NCBI RefSeq assembly: GCF_023078835.1
Contig: NZ_CP090898.1
Span: 2,048,045-2,112,044, forward strand
Direction: 5' to 3'
Source: Synechococcus sp. NB0720_010
GTDB taxonomy: Bacteria > Cyanobacteriota > Cyanobacteriia > PCC-6307 > Cyanobiaceae
Length of the DNA: 64,000 nucleotides
Program-made: the position numbers and the translations under genes
In this document: positions 29,667-40,609 of the stretch, one piece after another
How the letters are laid out: each line of letters begins with the position of its first letter
How positions within the stretch are numbered: the stretch's first letter is position 1
Notes under the pieces: generated by a model
The model's database searches: none
What the model was told of the DNA's origin: nothing
Seen by the model: only the letters and a program-made list of their open reading frames with translations

Positions 29667-30708
29667 TCAGGGCCCAGACCAGACCCAGGATCAGTCCCCA
29701 ACTGCAGCTGGAGGCCAGCAGGCGTTGCAGGGCCGTGCTGCGTTCCTCGGGTTGCTGGCGGGGGAGCTGCCAGCCCAGTTGCAGGGCCCCCACCAACAGC
29801 AGCAGTACCCAAGCCGGGATGCTCAGCCCCAGGGGGCGAAAGACCAAGAGCTTCCACTGCAGCAGGCTGGAGCCGGCCGCTAGGCCGATCAAGGCACAGA
29901 CCGGCCCGGCCGATCCGCTCCAGGTTCGTTGGACGCTCCAGCGTTTGGCGCAGAGTGCGGCCAGGCCCAGGCAGGCCAGGGCCGTCAGGCTGTAGCGCAG
30001 GATCACCTGGCCGAGGGGCAGGGGCGAGTTCCCCAGGATGATCAGCAGCACGGCCACGTTCACCGCGGCTTCGAGACCGCTGCCATGGACCCAGGGGGAA
30101 CTGATCCAGCGCCAGACCTGCCGCGGTTGTGAGGCCTGCTCGCTGCTCAGACTCCAGCGTCGCCTCAGGCTGCTGCGCCACGGTCCGACGGCCAGGCCGG
30201 CCAGGCTTATCACCAGCACCAGACCCCCGCTCCAGCCCCAGCCATCAAAGATCAGCCGGTCCAGTTCCTGGCCGAACCAGCTCAGCACCAAGGCGCCGCA
30301 GGCTGAGAGGGCCAGCCCTGGGGCGAGTGGTTCCAAACCCTTGAGGGCCGTTGCGGCAGGAGCGGCCGCAACGCTCTGGCGCGGTGGGACGGCCGCAGGC
30401 TCGGGCTTGCTTGTCCCGCAGGCGGCGTCGAGCAGATCCTGAAGCTCGCTTTGGACCTCGGCGGAGTAGGTCTGTCGAATGTGTGCCCCCAGGCTGGCGC
30501 GGGCACTGGTTTGGCTGGCGCCGCTGCCATGGAGCAGCTGCAGCAGCAGGGGTTGGTTGGCAAGGTCGCGAATGGGACCCCTCAGCGCGTCCTCCGCGCC
30601 GAGGGCATCGACGAGGCGATTGGCGATCGCCCGTCCGCTTTGCAGCGCCTCAGGGTTCTGGATCTGCCATTGGCGCAGCTGCCTGCCGAGAGTCGTGCCG
30701 AGGCCCAT
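29641..30708 (-). CDS. Rhomboid-like membrane protein lacking the catalytic serine
   Basis: 355 residues. An N-terminal helical domain (1-98) precedes a Pro/Ala linker and about six or seven hydrophobic helices (from about 128). The rhomboid landmarks are recognisable: SPWVHGSGLEAAVN (H208 and N217 kept, the second His replaced by E213) and SGSAGPVCALIG, where A267 stands at the catalytic serine position. The last-helix histidine is also missing. It is therefore probably a pseudoprotease. Convergent with the FHA-penicillin-binding protein gene. Confidence 0.68.
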   Translation of the reverse strand: MGLGTTLGRQLRQWQIQNPEALQSGRAIANRLVDALGAEDALRGPIRDLANQPLLLQLLHGSGASQTSARASLGAHIRQTYSAEVQSELQDLLDAACGTSKPEPAAVPPRQSVAAAPAATALKGLEPLAPGLALSACGALVLSWFGQELDRLIFDGWGWSGGLVLVISLAGLAVGPWRSSLRRRWSLSSEQASQPRQVWRWISSPWVHGSGLEAAVNVAVLLIILGNSPLPLGQVILRYSLTALACLGLAALCAKRWSVQRTWSGSAGPVCALIGLAAGSSLLQWKLLVFRPLGLSIPAWVLLLLVGALQLGWQLPRQQPEERSTALQRLLASSCSWGLILGLVWALISRLQAGL

Positions 30709-30733
30709 GGCTTGGGATCTGTGGGCTGAGCAT

Positions 30734-30758
30734 AAAAAAGCGCCCCATTTGGGGCGCT
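30734..30758 (-). terminator. Terminator of atpD-atpC
   Basis: Stem AGCGCCCC / GGGGCGCT (30739-30746, 30751-30758) with an ATTT loop. On the minus strand it is followed by a T run (A run at 30734-30739). It lies 24 bases past the atpC stop. Confidence 0.93.
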
Positions 30759-30782
30759 GGTGCGTGCAACTGAAGGCAGCGC

Positions 30783-31193
30783 TCAGTTGTTCAGGGTTGC
30801 CGCTTGAACCCGAGCGCGGGCACGGGAGACGGCTTGTTGGGCCTTGAGCTTCTCGGTGCTGGCGGCCTGACCTTCGAACTGGTTGGCAGCAGCGGTGGCG
30901 GCTTCCAGTTCTTTGTTGGCTTCGTCAGCGTTGATAGCGCTACCAAGCTCAGCGGTGTTCACCAGGACGGTGACTTCATCCGCTTCGATCTCGGCAAAAC
31001 CACCCTGGAGGGCGATGGCTTTCCAGTCGTTGTTCTCGCGCACACGCAGCACCCCGTAGTCGAGGGCGGTGAGCAGGGAGACGTGACCGGGAAGAATGCC
31101 CAGTTGGCCCGTGGTGGAGGGAAGGATCACTTCGTCGGCAGGGCCGTCGAAGACGCTCTGGTCTGGAGCCAGAACGCGGAGGGTGAGAGACAT
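30783..31193 (-). CDS. atpC: ATP synthase subunit epsilon
   Basis: 136 residues (AtpE in plastid nomenclature). It begins MSLTLRVLAPDQSVFDG and has the family blocks EVILPSTTGQLGILPGH and ALQGGFAEIEADEV. The C-terminal helical hairpin is Ala/Glu-rich. It is part of the F1 rotor and inhibits ATP hydrolysis. It follows atpD after 16 bases, in the separate beta-epsilon operon usual for cyanobacteria. Confidence 0.96.
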   Translation of the reverse strand: MSLTLRVLAPDQSVFDGPADEVILPSTTGQLGILPGHVSLLTALDYGVLRVRENNDWKAIALQGGFAEIEADEVTVLVNTAELGSAINADEANKELEAATAAANQFEGQAASTEKLKAQQAVSRARARVQAATLNN

Positions 31194-31209
31194 CAGCTAA
31201 CGCTCCGGA

Positions 31210-32670
<1,461 letters not shown>

Positions 32671-32824
32671 TTAAAGGAGAAGTCGCAGGACGCACAGCGG
32701 GACGCAGCCCGCCTGAAGCGGCGCAAACATACCACCGCGCCCCTGCACCCCGTCACCCCTCCCCTGCCCTGTTCGGTCACCCGCCCCGCGGGGTGGTTGT
32801 GGAGTCGGGAAGCGCGCCCATAAC

Positions 32825-32851
32825 TTGGCACTCAGGGGATGTGAGTGCTAA
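32825..32851 (+). promoter_or_regulatory. CIRCE operator of groESL
   Basis: TTGGCACTC, 9 bases, GAGTGCTAA: the HrcA repressor-binding inverted repeat. Only one base differs from the consensus left arm (TTAGCACTC). It ends 88 bases upstream of the groES start, in the atpD-groES intergenic region. Confidence 0.93.
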
Positions 32852-32939
32852 CTCGCGTTCCCAGGCGTTTTACGCCGCGACCCTGGCAGCGTCTCTGGCG
32901 CCATGCCAATGGTTTCGCCAACCAACCCGAATTCCATCC

Positions 32940-33251
32940 ATGGCTGCTGTTTCCCTCAGCGTTTCCACCGTCAAGCCCCTGGGCGATCGCATCTTCATCA
33001 AGGTCTCTGAGTCCGAAGAGAAGACCGCCGGTGGCATCCTTCTGCCCGACACCGCCAAAGAAAAGCCCCAGGTGGGCGAGGTGGTTCAGGTGGGCCCCGG
33101 CAAGCGCAACGACGACGGTTCCCGTCAGGCTCCTGAAGTGAGCGTTGGCGACAAGGTGCTCTACAGCAAGTACGCCGGCACCGACATCAAGCTCGGCAGC
33201 GACGAGTACGTGCTCCTCTCCGAGAAGGACATCCTGGCTGTCGTCAACTGA
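32940..33251 (+). CDS. groES: Co-chaperonin GroES
   Basis: 103 residues from ATG 32940 ([18 protein letters not shown]). It carries the GroES signature, the mobile loop [19 protein letters not shown] and the C-terminal KDILAVV. It caps the GroEL ring in protein folding. First gene of a groES-groEL operon under the CIRCE element. Confidence 0.98.
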   Translation: MAAVSLSVSTVKPLGDRIFIKVSESEEKTAGGILLPDTAKEKPQVGEVVQVGPGKRNDDGSRQAPEVSVGDKVLYSKYAGTDIKLGSDEYVLLSEKDILAVVN

Positions 33252-33271
33252 GCCTCAACACCGTCTTCTAA

Positions 33272-34933
<1,662 letters not shown>

Positions 34934-34940
34934 GGCCGGT

Positions 34941-34964
34941 CGGGGAGAGGGTGACCCCTCCCCG
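34941..34964 (+). terminator. GC-rich hairpin after groEL
   Basis: CGGGGAG (34941-34947) pairs with CTCCCCG (34958-34964), extended by GGG/CCC inside. No T run follows, so it may act as a 3'-stabilising hairpin ahead of the true terminator 28 bases on. Confidence 0.5.
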
Positions 34965-34992
34965 ATGAACCTTCAGTCATTGCAATGCATCT

Positions 34993-35016
34993 GGGGCACA
35001 TTCGTGCCCCTTTTTT
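34993..35016 (+). terminator. Terminator of groESL
   Basis: Stem GGGGCAC / GTGCCCC (34993-34999, 35004-35010) with an ATTC loop and six T residues. Confidence 0.92.
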
Positions 35017-35050
35017 GTGCCTATCGCTCGGCGTCGATCAGGGCGACCCC

Positions 35051-35089
35051 AGTCCTGCCAGGACTATTTGTCTAGGCGCTGCAATGCAG
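35051..35089. promoter_or_regulatory. Two short inverted repeats upstream of the coiled-coil gene
   Basis: AGTCCT-GCC-AGGACT (35051-35065) and CTGCA-A-TGCAG (35079-35089) are perfect dyads 14 bases apart. They lie in the roughly 195 bases between the groESL terminator and the start at 35212. They could be operator half-sites; there is no T run after them. Confidence 0.35.
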
Positions 35090-35211
35090 AGCTATGCCAG
35101 AGGGCCGCTTTTCTCTTGCCGCGAGGGCGAGCTGGTGCGGGTGCAAATGCTCGCCATTGAGCAGGGGAATGGGCGTGAAGAGGCGGACGTATTGTTTCGG
35201 CTATATGAGTC

Positions 35212-35577
35212 TTGGCTGTGCCGCGTCCTGGTGCCTTTGCTGCGAACTTCAGGCCTGAGGTTCTCGATCGCTTTCGGGATCTTTGCCGGCGGCAGGGCAG
35301 GCAGTACACCAAGGTTCTTGAGCGCCTTGCGGAGGTGTATCTAGAGACTGAGGGTGCTGTTCTAGATGGAGCGGTCTCCGCTGGACCGGCGGACCCCGAT
35401 CGGAAGAAGCGGCTGGTCCAGGTGGAGTCACTTCAGAACAAGCTGCTGGAGGACCTCTTGAAGCGAGTGGAGCTTCTCGAGAAGCAGAAGGTGAAGACGG
35501 ACTATGAGATCGAGCGTGTTCAGAAGAGCGTTGCTTTTCTGCGCTCCGGTCTTCAAGAGCCCGACTCCAAGGGCTGA
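35212..35577 (+). CDS. Hypothetical protein with ribbon-helix-helix-like N-terminus and coiled-coil
   Basis: 121 residues from TTG 35212 (GTG 35218 is the alternative; an in-frame TGA at 35206 excludes anything longer). Residues 13-48 (ANFRPEVLDRFRDLCRRQG, then YTKVLERLAEVYLET) have the strand-helix-helix pattern of small DNA-binding proteins. Residues 67-110 form a charged Leu/Lys/Glu coiled-coil. Family not recognised; a DNA-binding role is inferred only from the pattern. Confidence 0.62.
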   Translation: MAVPRPGAFAANFRPEVLDRFRDLCRRQGRQYTKVLERLAEVYLETEGAVLDGAVSAGPADPDRKKRLVQVESLQNKLLEDLLKRVELLEKQKVKTDYEIERVQKSVAFLRSGLQEPDSKG

Positions 35578-35636
35578 AGACTTAGGGGCTTTGAGTCACC
35601 CGTGTTCGAATGAAGGCCTGCTTTCCCAGGTCTTTC

Positions 35637-36002
35637 ATGCTCGCTTTTCGTCGCTGGTTGAAGGAATTCACGGAGTTCTTCTTTCAGAAGGGCAATGCCC
35701 TGAACCTGGCCATTGCGGTGGTGGTGGGCACCCAGTTTCAGCAGATCGTCGATGCGCTCACGAAAGACCTGTTGATGCCATTGGTGAATCCCCTGATTCG
35801 CAATGGCGGCTGGGAAAAGTGGGAGATTCCCTATGCCGGTGGGCAGCTCCTGATTGGACAGGCTCTGAATGTGCTGCTCAATTCCTTGATTGTGGGCTGG
35901 GTGCTGTTCTTCATTGTTAAGGCGATCAACCGGTCCCAGCGCATGGCCTCGGCGGGGATGGATCGCCTGCGTGCTGCCCAGGGCGGGGAAGCCGAGGTCT
36001 GA
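35637..36002 (+). CDS. mscL: Large-conductance mechanosensitive channel MscL
   Basis: 121 residues from ATG 35637; ATG 35610 would add nine. The first helix has the MscL signature GNALNLAIAVVVGTQFQQIVD, a periplasmic loop with IPYAGGQLLIG follows, and the second helix is LNVLLNSLIVGWVLFFIVKAIN, split by its own motif. It releases osmolytes on hypo-osmotic shock. Single gene between the coiled-coil gene and amt. Confidence 0.9.
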   Translation: MLAFRRWLKEFTEFFFQKGNALNLAIAVVVGTQFQQIVDALTKDLLMPLVNPLIRNGGWEKWEIPYAGGQLLIGQALNVLLNSLIVGWVLFFIVKAINRSQRMASAGMDRLRAAQGGEAEV

Positions 36003-36033
36003 GCGGACACGGATCACCTAGAGCCCGTCAAAT

Positions 36034-36048
36034 TGTTCGCAGCGAACA
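36034..36048. promoter_or_regulatory. Perfect 7-1-7 inverted repeat upstream of the ammonium transporter
   Basis: TGTTCGC-A-GCGAACA, a perfect 15-base dyad, centred 61 bases before the transporter start. The one-base spacer makes an RNA hairpin unlikely, so a protein-binding operator is more plausible. It does not match the NtcA consensus (GTA-N8-TAC). Confidence 0.45.
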
Positions 36049-36101
36049 GTCCATCTCCTGCGTTGTCTGAAACGGTAGCCGTCATCACCGAATGAGTTCG
36101 C

Positions 36102-37454
36102 GTGCCGTTTCTTTCGCGACAGCGCCGATTGCTGATCGCTCTCCTCACCGTTCCTGCGCTGCAGTTCCTGCTGGGTGCGTTCTTGCCAGCCCAGGCGGCA
36201 GAAGCCTCGCTGGATAGCTCCGACAACACCCTGCTGCTGATCTCAGCGGCGATGGTGCTCTTGATGACCCCTGGTCTGGCCTTCTTCTACGGCGGCTTTG
36301 TTCAGGGGCGCAACGTGCTCAACACGATGGCGATGAGCTTCGTGATGATGGGCATCGCCACCTTGGTCTGGGCCAGCTTTGGTTTCAGCTTGGCCTTCGC
36401 CGATGGCGGCGCCGCCCAGGCGGTAGTGGGGAACCCCTTCACCTTTGCCCTGCTCGAGCGTCTGCCTGAGGTTTGGGATGGTCTGGCGGTTCCCGGCCTG
36501 ACCTTTGCCCTGTTCCAGGGCATGTTCGCGATCATCACGCCGGCCCTGATCTCCGGTGCCCTGGTGGAGCGCATCAGCTTCCGCTTCTGGTGCCTGTTCA
36601 CGCCGATCTGGCTGTTGCTGGTCTATTCCCCGCTGGCCCACATGGTCTGGGGCGGCGGCTTCCTGGGCAAAGATCTCGATTTCGCCGGTGGCACCGTCGT
36701 GCACATCAGCTCCGGCGTGACCGCACTGGTGCTGGCCGGTCTGATCGGTGCGCGCCGTCAGTGGCCCAAGGCGATCCGTCCTCCCCATGACGTGACCCAG
36801 ATCCTGCTGGGTACCGGGTTGCTCTGGTTTGGTTGGTTCGGCTTCAACGGCGGCAGCCAGCTGGCTGTTGGCGGCGCCGAGATTCCCTTCACCACCACCC
36901 ACGTCGCTGCTGCTGCGGGTCTGGTGGCTTGGTCGGTGGTGGAGACCTGGCGCGACGGCAAGCCCACCGCCGTTGGCATGGCCACCGGGGCTGTGGCTGG
37001 CTTGGTGGGCGTGACCCCCGCCGCTGGTTTTGTGACCATCGGCTCGGGCATGGCCATCGGTGCGATCACCGCCGTCCTCTGCTACATCTCGGTCCAGGTC
37101 AAGGTGAAGTTGCGCTTTGACGATTCCCTCGACACCTATGCCGTCCATGGCGTCGGCGGTACCGCGGGTGCCCTGCTCACCGGCGTCTTTGCCAACGCTG
37201 AGTTGATCTCTTCCCATCCCGCCGGCCAGATCCTGGCCGAACAGGGCCGTGGAGCTCTGGTGCTGGGTCAGCTGCAGGCGGTGCTGGTGGCCTATGGCCT
37301 GGCTGCCCTTGGCACCTTCTTGATTGCCGGTGTCTTGCGCGGTCTTGGTGTTCAGTTCCGTGTCGGCGAAAACGCTGAAAACCTCGGCGTTGATGTGGCT
37401 GAACACGGCGAAGAGGCCTACGCCGAGCGCGTCGGTTCGCCTCAGCTGTTCTGA
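36102..37454 (+). CDS. amt: Ammonium transporter (Amt family)
   Basis: 450 residues from GTG 36102. A cleavable signal peptide is likely (LPAQAAEASLD, cut near residue 33), followed by about 11 membrane helices. Amt landmarks include GLAFFYGGFVQGRNVLN, DFAGGTVVHISSG (first pore histidine region) and DTYAVHGVGGTAGALLTG (second pore histidine). It takes up ammonium across the plasma membrane. Nitrogen control is likely but I see no consensus NtcA site in the 99-base upstream gap. Confidence 0.95.
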   Translation: MPFLSRQRRLLIALLTVPALQFLLGAFLPAQAAEASLDSSDNTLLLISAAMVLLMTPGLAFFYGGFVQGRNVLNTMAMSFVMMGIATLVWASFGFSLAFADGGAAQAVVGNPFTFALLERLPEVWDGLAVPGLTFALFQGMFAIITPALISGALVERISFRFWCLFTPIWLLLVYSPLAHMVWGGGFLGKDLDFAGGTVVHISSGVTALVLAGLIGARRQWPKAIRPPHDVTQILLGTGLLWFGWFGFNGGSQLAVGGAEIPFTTTHVAAAAGLVAWSVVETWRDGKPTAVGMATGAVAGLVGVTPAAGFVTIGSGMAIGAITAVLCYISVQVKVKLRFDDSLDTYAVHGVGGTAGALLTGVFANAELISSHPAGQILAEQGRGALVLGQLQAVLVAYGLAALGTFLIAGVLRGLGVQFRVGENAENLGVDVAEHGEEAYAERVGSPQLF

Positions 37455-37471
37455 GCACAAGCTCAATAAGC

Positions 37472-37503
37472 AAGCCCGGGGTGCAGCGCATCCCGGGCTT
37501 TTT
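37472..37503 (+). terminator. Terminator of the ammonium transporter gene
   Basis: Stem AAGCCCGGG / CCCGGGCTT (37472-37480, 37492-37500) with an 11-base loop and five Ts. The stem flanks the end of the convergent msrB gene. Confidence 0.9.
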
Positions 37504-37514
37504 GCTGTCTTGTT

Positions 37515-37985
37515 TTAGGCGTTGGGCGTAAAGGTCAACGCAACTCCGTTGTTGCAGTAGCGCTTGCCGGTCGGGCGAGGGCCGTCACCGAAGACGTGAC
37601 CTTGATGGCCGCCGCAGCGGCGGCAGTGGTATTCGGTCCGGGGGACGATCAATTTGAAGTCCACCTTGGTCTCGATCGCATGGGCCAGGGGCTCCCAGAA
37701 GCTGGGCCAGCCGGTGCCGCTGTCGTACTTCGCCTTGGAGCTGAACAGCGGTAGATCACAACCGGCGCAGTGGAAGATGCCGGCGCGTTTCTCGTTGTTC
37801 AGGGGGCTGGAGAAAGGACGCTCGGTCCCCTCCTGACGCAGGACCTGGTACGCCGCTGGAGACAGGCGTGCCTTCCACTGGGCATCCGTGAGTTGCCACT
37901 GAGGATCAGCTGCCTTGCTGGCAGCATCCGCCGATTTGCCGCCTACCAGCAGGGCCAAGGAGGCGAGCAATCCCCGTCGTGTCAT
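37515..37985 (-). CDS. msrB: Peptide-methionine (R)-S-oxide reductase, exported
   Basis: 156 residues. The N-terminus MTRRGLLASLALLVGG with an RR pair is a signal peptide, possibly Tat-type. Zinc cysteines are C73, C76, C121 and C124; the catalytic cysteine is C144 in RYCNNGVAL. The GTGWPSFW motif is intact. It repairs oxidised methionine, here probably outside the cytoplasm. It follows secG after 4 bases, and gpmI, on the minus strand. Confidence 0.94.
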   Translation of the reverse strand: MTRRGLLASLALLVGGKSADAASKAADPQWQLTDAQWKARLSPAAYQVLRQEGTERPFSSPLNNEKRAGIFHCAGCDLPLFSSKAKYDSGTGWPSFWEPLAHAIETKVDFKLIVPRTEYHCRRCGGHQGHVFGDGPRPTGKRYCNNGVALTFTPNA

Positions 37986-37989
37986 CGCG

Positions 37990-38226
37990 TTAGAGACCTT
38001 TGAACCAGCCGGCGCTGAGGGCCGTGGCCAGTCCCATGAAGATGGCGAGCAGGGTCCAGGTGATGCGGTTCAGGGTCGCTTCAGCGCTGCGGGCGCTGCT
38101 GAACATCGAGCTGCCGCTGGAGGCGATGCCACCCATGCCATCCCCCTTGGGGCTGTGCAGGAGAACGGTGATCACCAGCAGTGCACCACTGCTGAGCCAG
38201 ATCCAGGTGAGGGTGGTTTGAATCAT
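37990..38226 (-). CDS. secG: Protein translocase subunit SecG
   Basis: 78 residues: two membrane helices (about 7-24 and 53-72) joined by the loop SPKGDGMGGIASSGSSMF, the SecG signature. It belongs to the SecYEG translocon. It follows gpmI after 20 bases, a pairing I recall from other cyanobacteria. Confidence 0.93.
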   Translation of the reverse strand: MIQTTLTWIWLSSGALLVITVLLHSPKGDGMGGIASSGSSMFSSARSAEATLNRITWTLLAIFMGLATALSAGWFKGL

Positions 38227-38246
38227 CGATGCAGCCTAGGCAGTGA

Positions 38247-39914
38247 CTAGACGCCGAGGGTCTGGGGGATGCGGCTGGGTTGGCTTGGGCTGCCCAGGGG
38301 CGTGATCAGGGAGGTGCCAGTCATGCGGCTCGGCTGCTCCAGGCCCAGGATCTCCAGCAGGGTCGGGGCCACATCCGCCAGGCCACCACCACTGCGCAGT
38401 TCGACGGCGGTGCCGTGACCGGGGATCTTGCGCTTTTCGCCCTCCACCAGGATCAGGGGGACGGGGTTGGTGGTGTGGGCGGTCCAGGGCAGGCCATCGG
38501 GGCCTTCCATCAATTCGGCGTTGCCGTGGTCGGCGGTGACGATCAGGGTGCCGCCCATGCGGTTGGTGGCCTCCAGCAGGCGGCCCACGCTCCGGTCGAC
38601 TGCGCCGATGGCTTCAACGGTGGCTTCCATCGCCCCGGTGTGGCCCACCATGTCGGGGTTGGCGTAGTTGATCACCACCAGGGAATAGATCCCCTTGTTG
38701 ACCGCGGAGATGCAGTTGTCGGTCAGCTGCTCGGCGGACATCGCTGGAGCCTGGTCGTAGGTGGCGACGCGAGGGGAGGGGACCAGGTGACGGTCCTCGC
38801 CGGGGTAGGGCTGCTCGATGCCCCCATTCATGAAGTAGGTGACGTGGGGGTACTTCTCGGTTTCTGCCGTGCGGAACTGCCGCAGCCCGGCTTCGGAGAC
38901 CACCTGACCCAGGAGTCCATCGAGGGACTCAGGGGGGAAAGCCACGCTCACCGGCAGGCCGGCTTCGTATTGGGTGAAGGTAACGACGTTGAGGTCGGGG
39001 ATGAACGTCCGCTCAAAGCCATCGAAGCCTTCCACCACCAGCGCTTTGACCAGCTGGCGGACGCGGTCAGGGCGGAAGTTGAAGAGCACCACACCGTCCC
39101 CGGATTCGATCGCGCCGGGAGCCAGTCGGGTGGGCTCGAGGAATTCGTCGTAGATCTCCTCGCCGTAGGACGCCTTCAGGACCTCCTGGGGCGAGAGTTC
39201 GCTGATCGTTCCCTCTTCGGTGAGCAGGCGGTAGGCCTTTTCGGTGCGCTCCCAGCGGTTATCACGATCCATCGCCCAGTAGCGCCCGCAGAGGGTGCTG
39301 ATCCGGCCGATTCCTGCCTTCTCGATCTGGGCTTCGATCGTGTTGAGGAAAGGCTCGGCGCTTTGCGGCGGGGTGTCACGGCCATCGGTGATGGCGTGGA
39401 TGCAGACCTCCTTGAGGCCGCGGGCCTTGGCCCATTGCAGCAGGCCCCCCAGGTGGTCGATGTGGCTATGGACGCCACCGTCGGAGCAGAGGCCGATCAG
39501 ATGCAGCGTCTTGCCACTAGCCCGGAGTTGATCGGCCAGGGCGTTGAGTTCTGCGTTCTCAGCGATGCTGCCGTCGCGCACGGCCTGGCTGATGCGCACC
39601 AGTTCCTGGCGAATGATGCGGCCGGCGCCGATGGTCAGGTGACCGACTTCCGAGTTGCCCATCTGATCGTCCGGGAGGCCGACATCGGCGCCGCTGGCTT
39701 CGATCAGGGTGTGGGGATAGGCATGCCAAAGGGCATCCATCACCGGGGTTTGGGCCGCCCGGATGGCGTTATGGCTGTCGTCGTGGCGGTAGCCCCATCC
39801 ATCCAGGATGCAGAGCACAACAGGCGCAATCGCTCCGTTCTGGGAGGACTGCGAAGGACCTGCTGCGGTCCCCGCGTTGTGCGAGCTCGATTCGGTGGAC
39901 GGTATGGCTGTCAC
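38247..39914 (-). CDS. gpmI: 2,3-bisphosphoglycerate-independent phosphoglycerate mutase
   Basis: About 555 residues from GTG 39914; GTG 39941 is an alternative. The alkaline-phosphatase-like metal site is visible in CILDGWGYR, the phospho-serine in [11 protein letters not shown], and further ligands in [11 protein letters not shown] and VTADHGNAE. It interconverts 3- and 2-phosphoglycerate using two Mn2+ ions. First gene of gpmI-secG-msrB. Confidence 0.96.
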   Translation of the reverse strand: MTAIPSTESSSHNAGTAAGPSQSSQNGAIAPVVLCILDGWGYRHDDSHNAIRAAQTPVMDALWHAYPHTLIEASGADVGLPDDQMGNSEVGHLTIGAGRIIRQELVRISQAVRDGSIAENAELNALADQLRASGKTLHLIGLCSDGGVHSHIDHLGGLLQWAKARGLKEVCIHAITDGRDTPPQSAEPFLNTIEAQIEKAGIGRISTLCGRYWAMDRDNRWERTEKAYRLLTEEGTISELSPQEVLKASYGEEIYDEFLEPTRLAPGAIESGDGVVLFNFRPDRVRQLVKALVVEGFDGFERTFIPDLNVVTFTQYEAGLPVSVAFPPESLDGLLGQVVSEAGLRQFRTAETEKYPHVTYFMNGGIEQPYPGEDRHLVPSPRVATYDQAPAMSAEQLTDNCISAVNKGIYSLVVINYANPDMVGHTGAMEATVEAIGAVDRSVGRLLEATNRMGGTLIVTADHGNAELMEGPDGLPWTAHTTNPVPLILVEGEKRKIPGHGTAVELRSGGGLADVAPTLLEILGLEQPSRMTGTSLITPLGSPSQPSRIPQTLGV

Positions 39915-40057
39915 CCGATAAAACCCCGCCTTTCCCTGCACAACCAGATGGGTCCAACCTACCTCTTGCCTTGCGCTGAGCCAGTCCTCAGCATGGTTGC
40001 GTCAGCTTTTGGCTACACCATGGGTTCCCACGCCCATCGCGCTCCCTTCTGAGACCC

Positions 40058-40600
40058 ATGGCCGTTGATCGCGTTGAAATCCTGTCAGCGGTTGAGTTGG
40101 GACGGACCCTGAACCGCTTGGCCTCCCAGGTGCTGGAGAGCATCGATGACAGCCGCGATCTGGTCTTGCTGGGTATCCCAACCCGAGGGGTTGCCTTGGC
40201 CGAGGTTTTGGCTCAGTTGCTTGAGCAGCTCTCGGGGCATCCGGTGGACTGCGGCAGCGTCGATCCCACCTTTCACCGCGATGACCTGGATCGCGTCGGT
40301 ACACGCCTGGTGACGCCGACCTCCTTGCCGTCGAGCCTCGATGGCAAGGAGGTGGTTCTGGTGGATGACGTGATTTTCACGGGGCGCACCGTGCGCGCTG
40401 CTCTTGAGGCTCTGCAGGCCTGGGGCCGTCCCAAGCGGGTTTCGCTGCTGGCGATGGTGGACCGCGGCCACCGGGAGCTGCCGATTCAGCCGGACTTCTG
40501 TGGTCGCGTGGTGCCAACGAACCGCCAGGAGCTGATCGCCCTCTGCCTCAAGGGGATCGACGGCGAAGAGGGGGTGTTCCTCTTAAAAGGTGAGCCCTAG
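40058..40600 (+). CDS. pyrR: PyrR-type uracil phosphoribosyltransferase / pyrimidine regulator
   Basis: 180 residues. The PRPP-binding loop VVLVDDVIFTGRT is at 99-111, with VLLGIPTRGVALA and the PyrR block FHRDDLDRVG. In Gram-positive bacteria PyrR attenuates pyr mRNA; in cyanobacteria it may act mainly as an enzyme. Single gene, divergent from gpmI. Confidence 0.92.
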   Translation: MAVDRVEILSAVELGRTLNRLASQVLESIDDSRDLVLLGIPTRGVALAEVLAQLLEQLSGHPVDCGSVDPTFHRDDLDRVGTRLVTPTSLPSSLDGKEVVLVDDVIFTGRTVRAALEALQAWGRPKRVSLLAMVDRGHRELPIQPDFCGRVVPTNRQELIALCLKGIDGEEGVFLLKGEP

Positions 40601-40609
40601 GGCTGGCCC

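Noticed and set aside
34985-35344. 119-codon plus-strand frame after groEL
   Set aside because: It begins inside the groESL terminator and overlaps the better-supported coiled-coil gene in another frame.
36003-36101. NtcA site upstream of the ammonium transporter
   Set aside because: The nearest match, GTA-N8-CAC near 36077, misses one conserved base and lies too close to the start codon.
38280-40052. 590-codon open frame antisense to gpmI
   Set aside because: Shadow of gpmI; Gly/Ala/His-rich, no motif.
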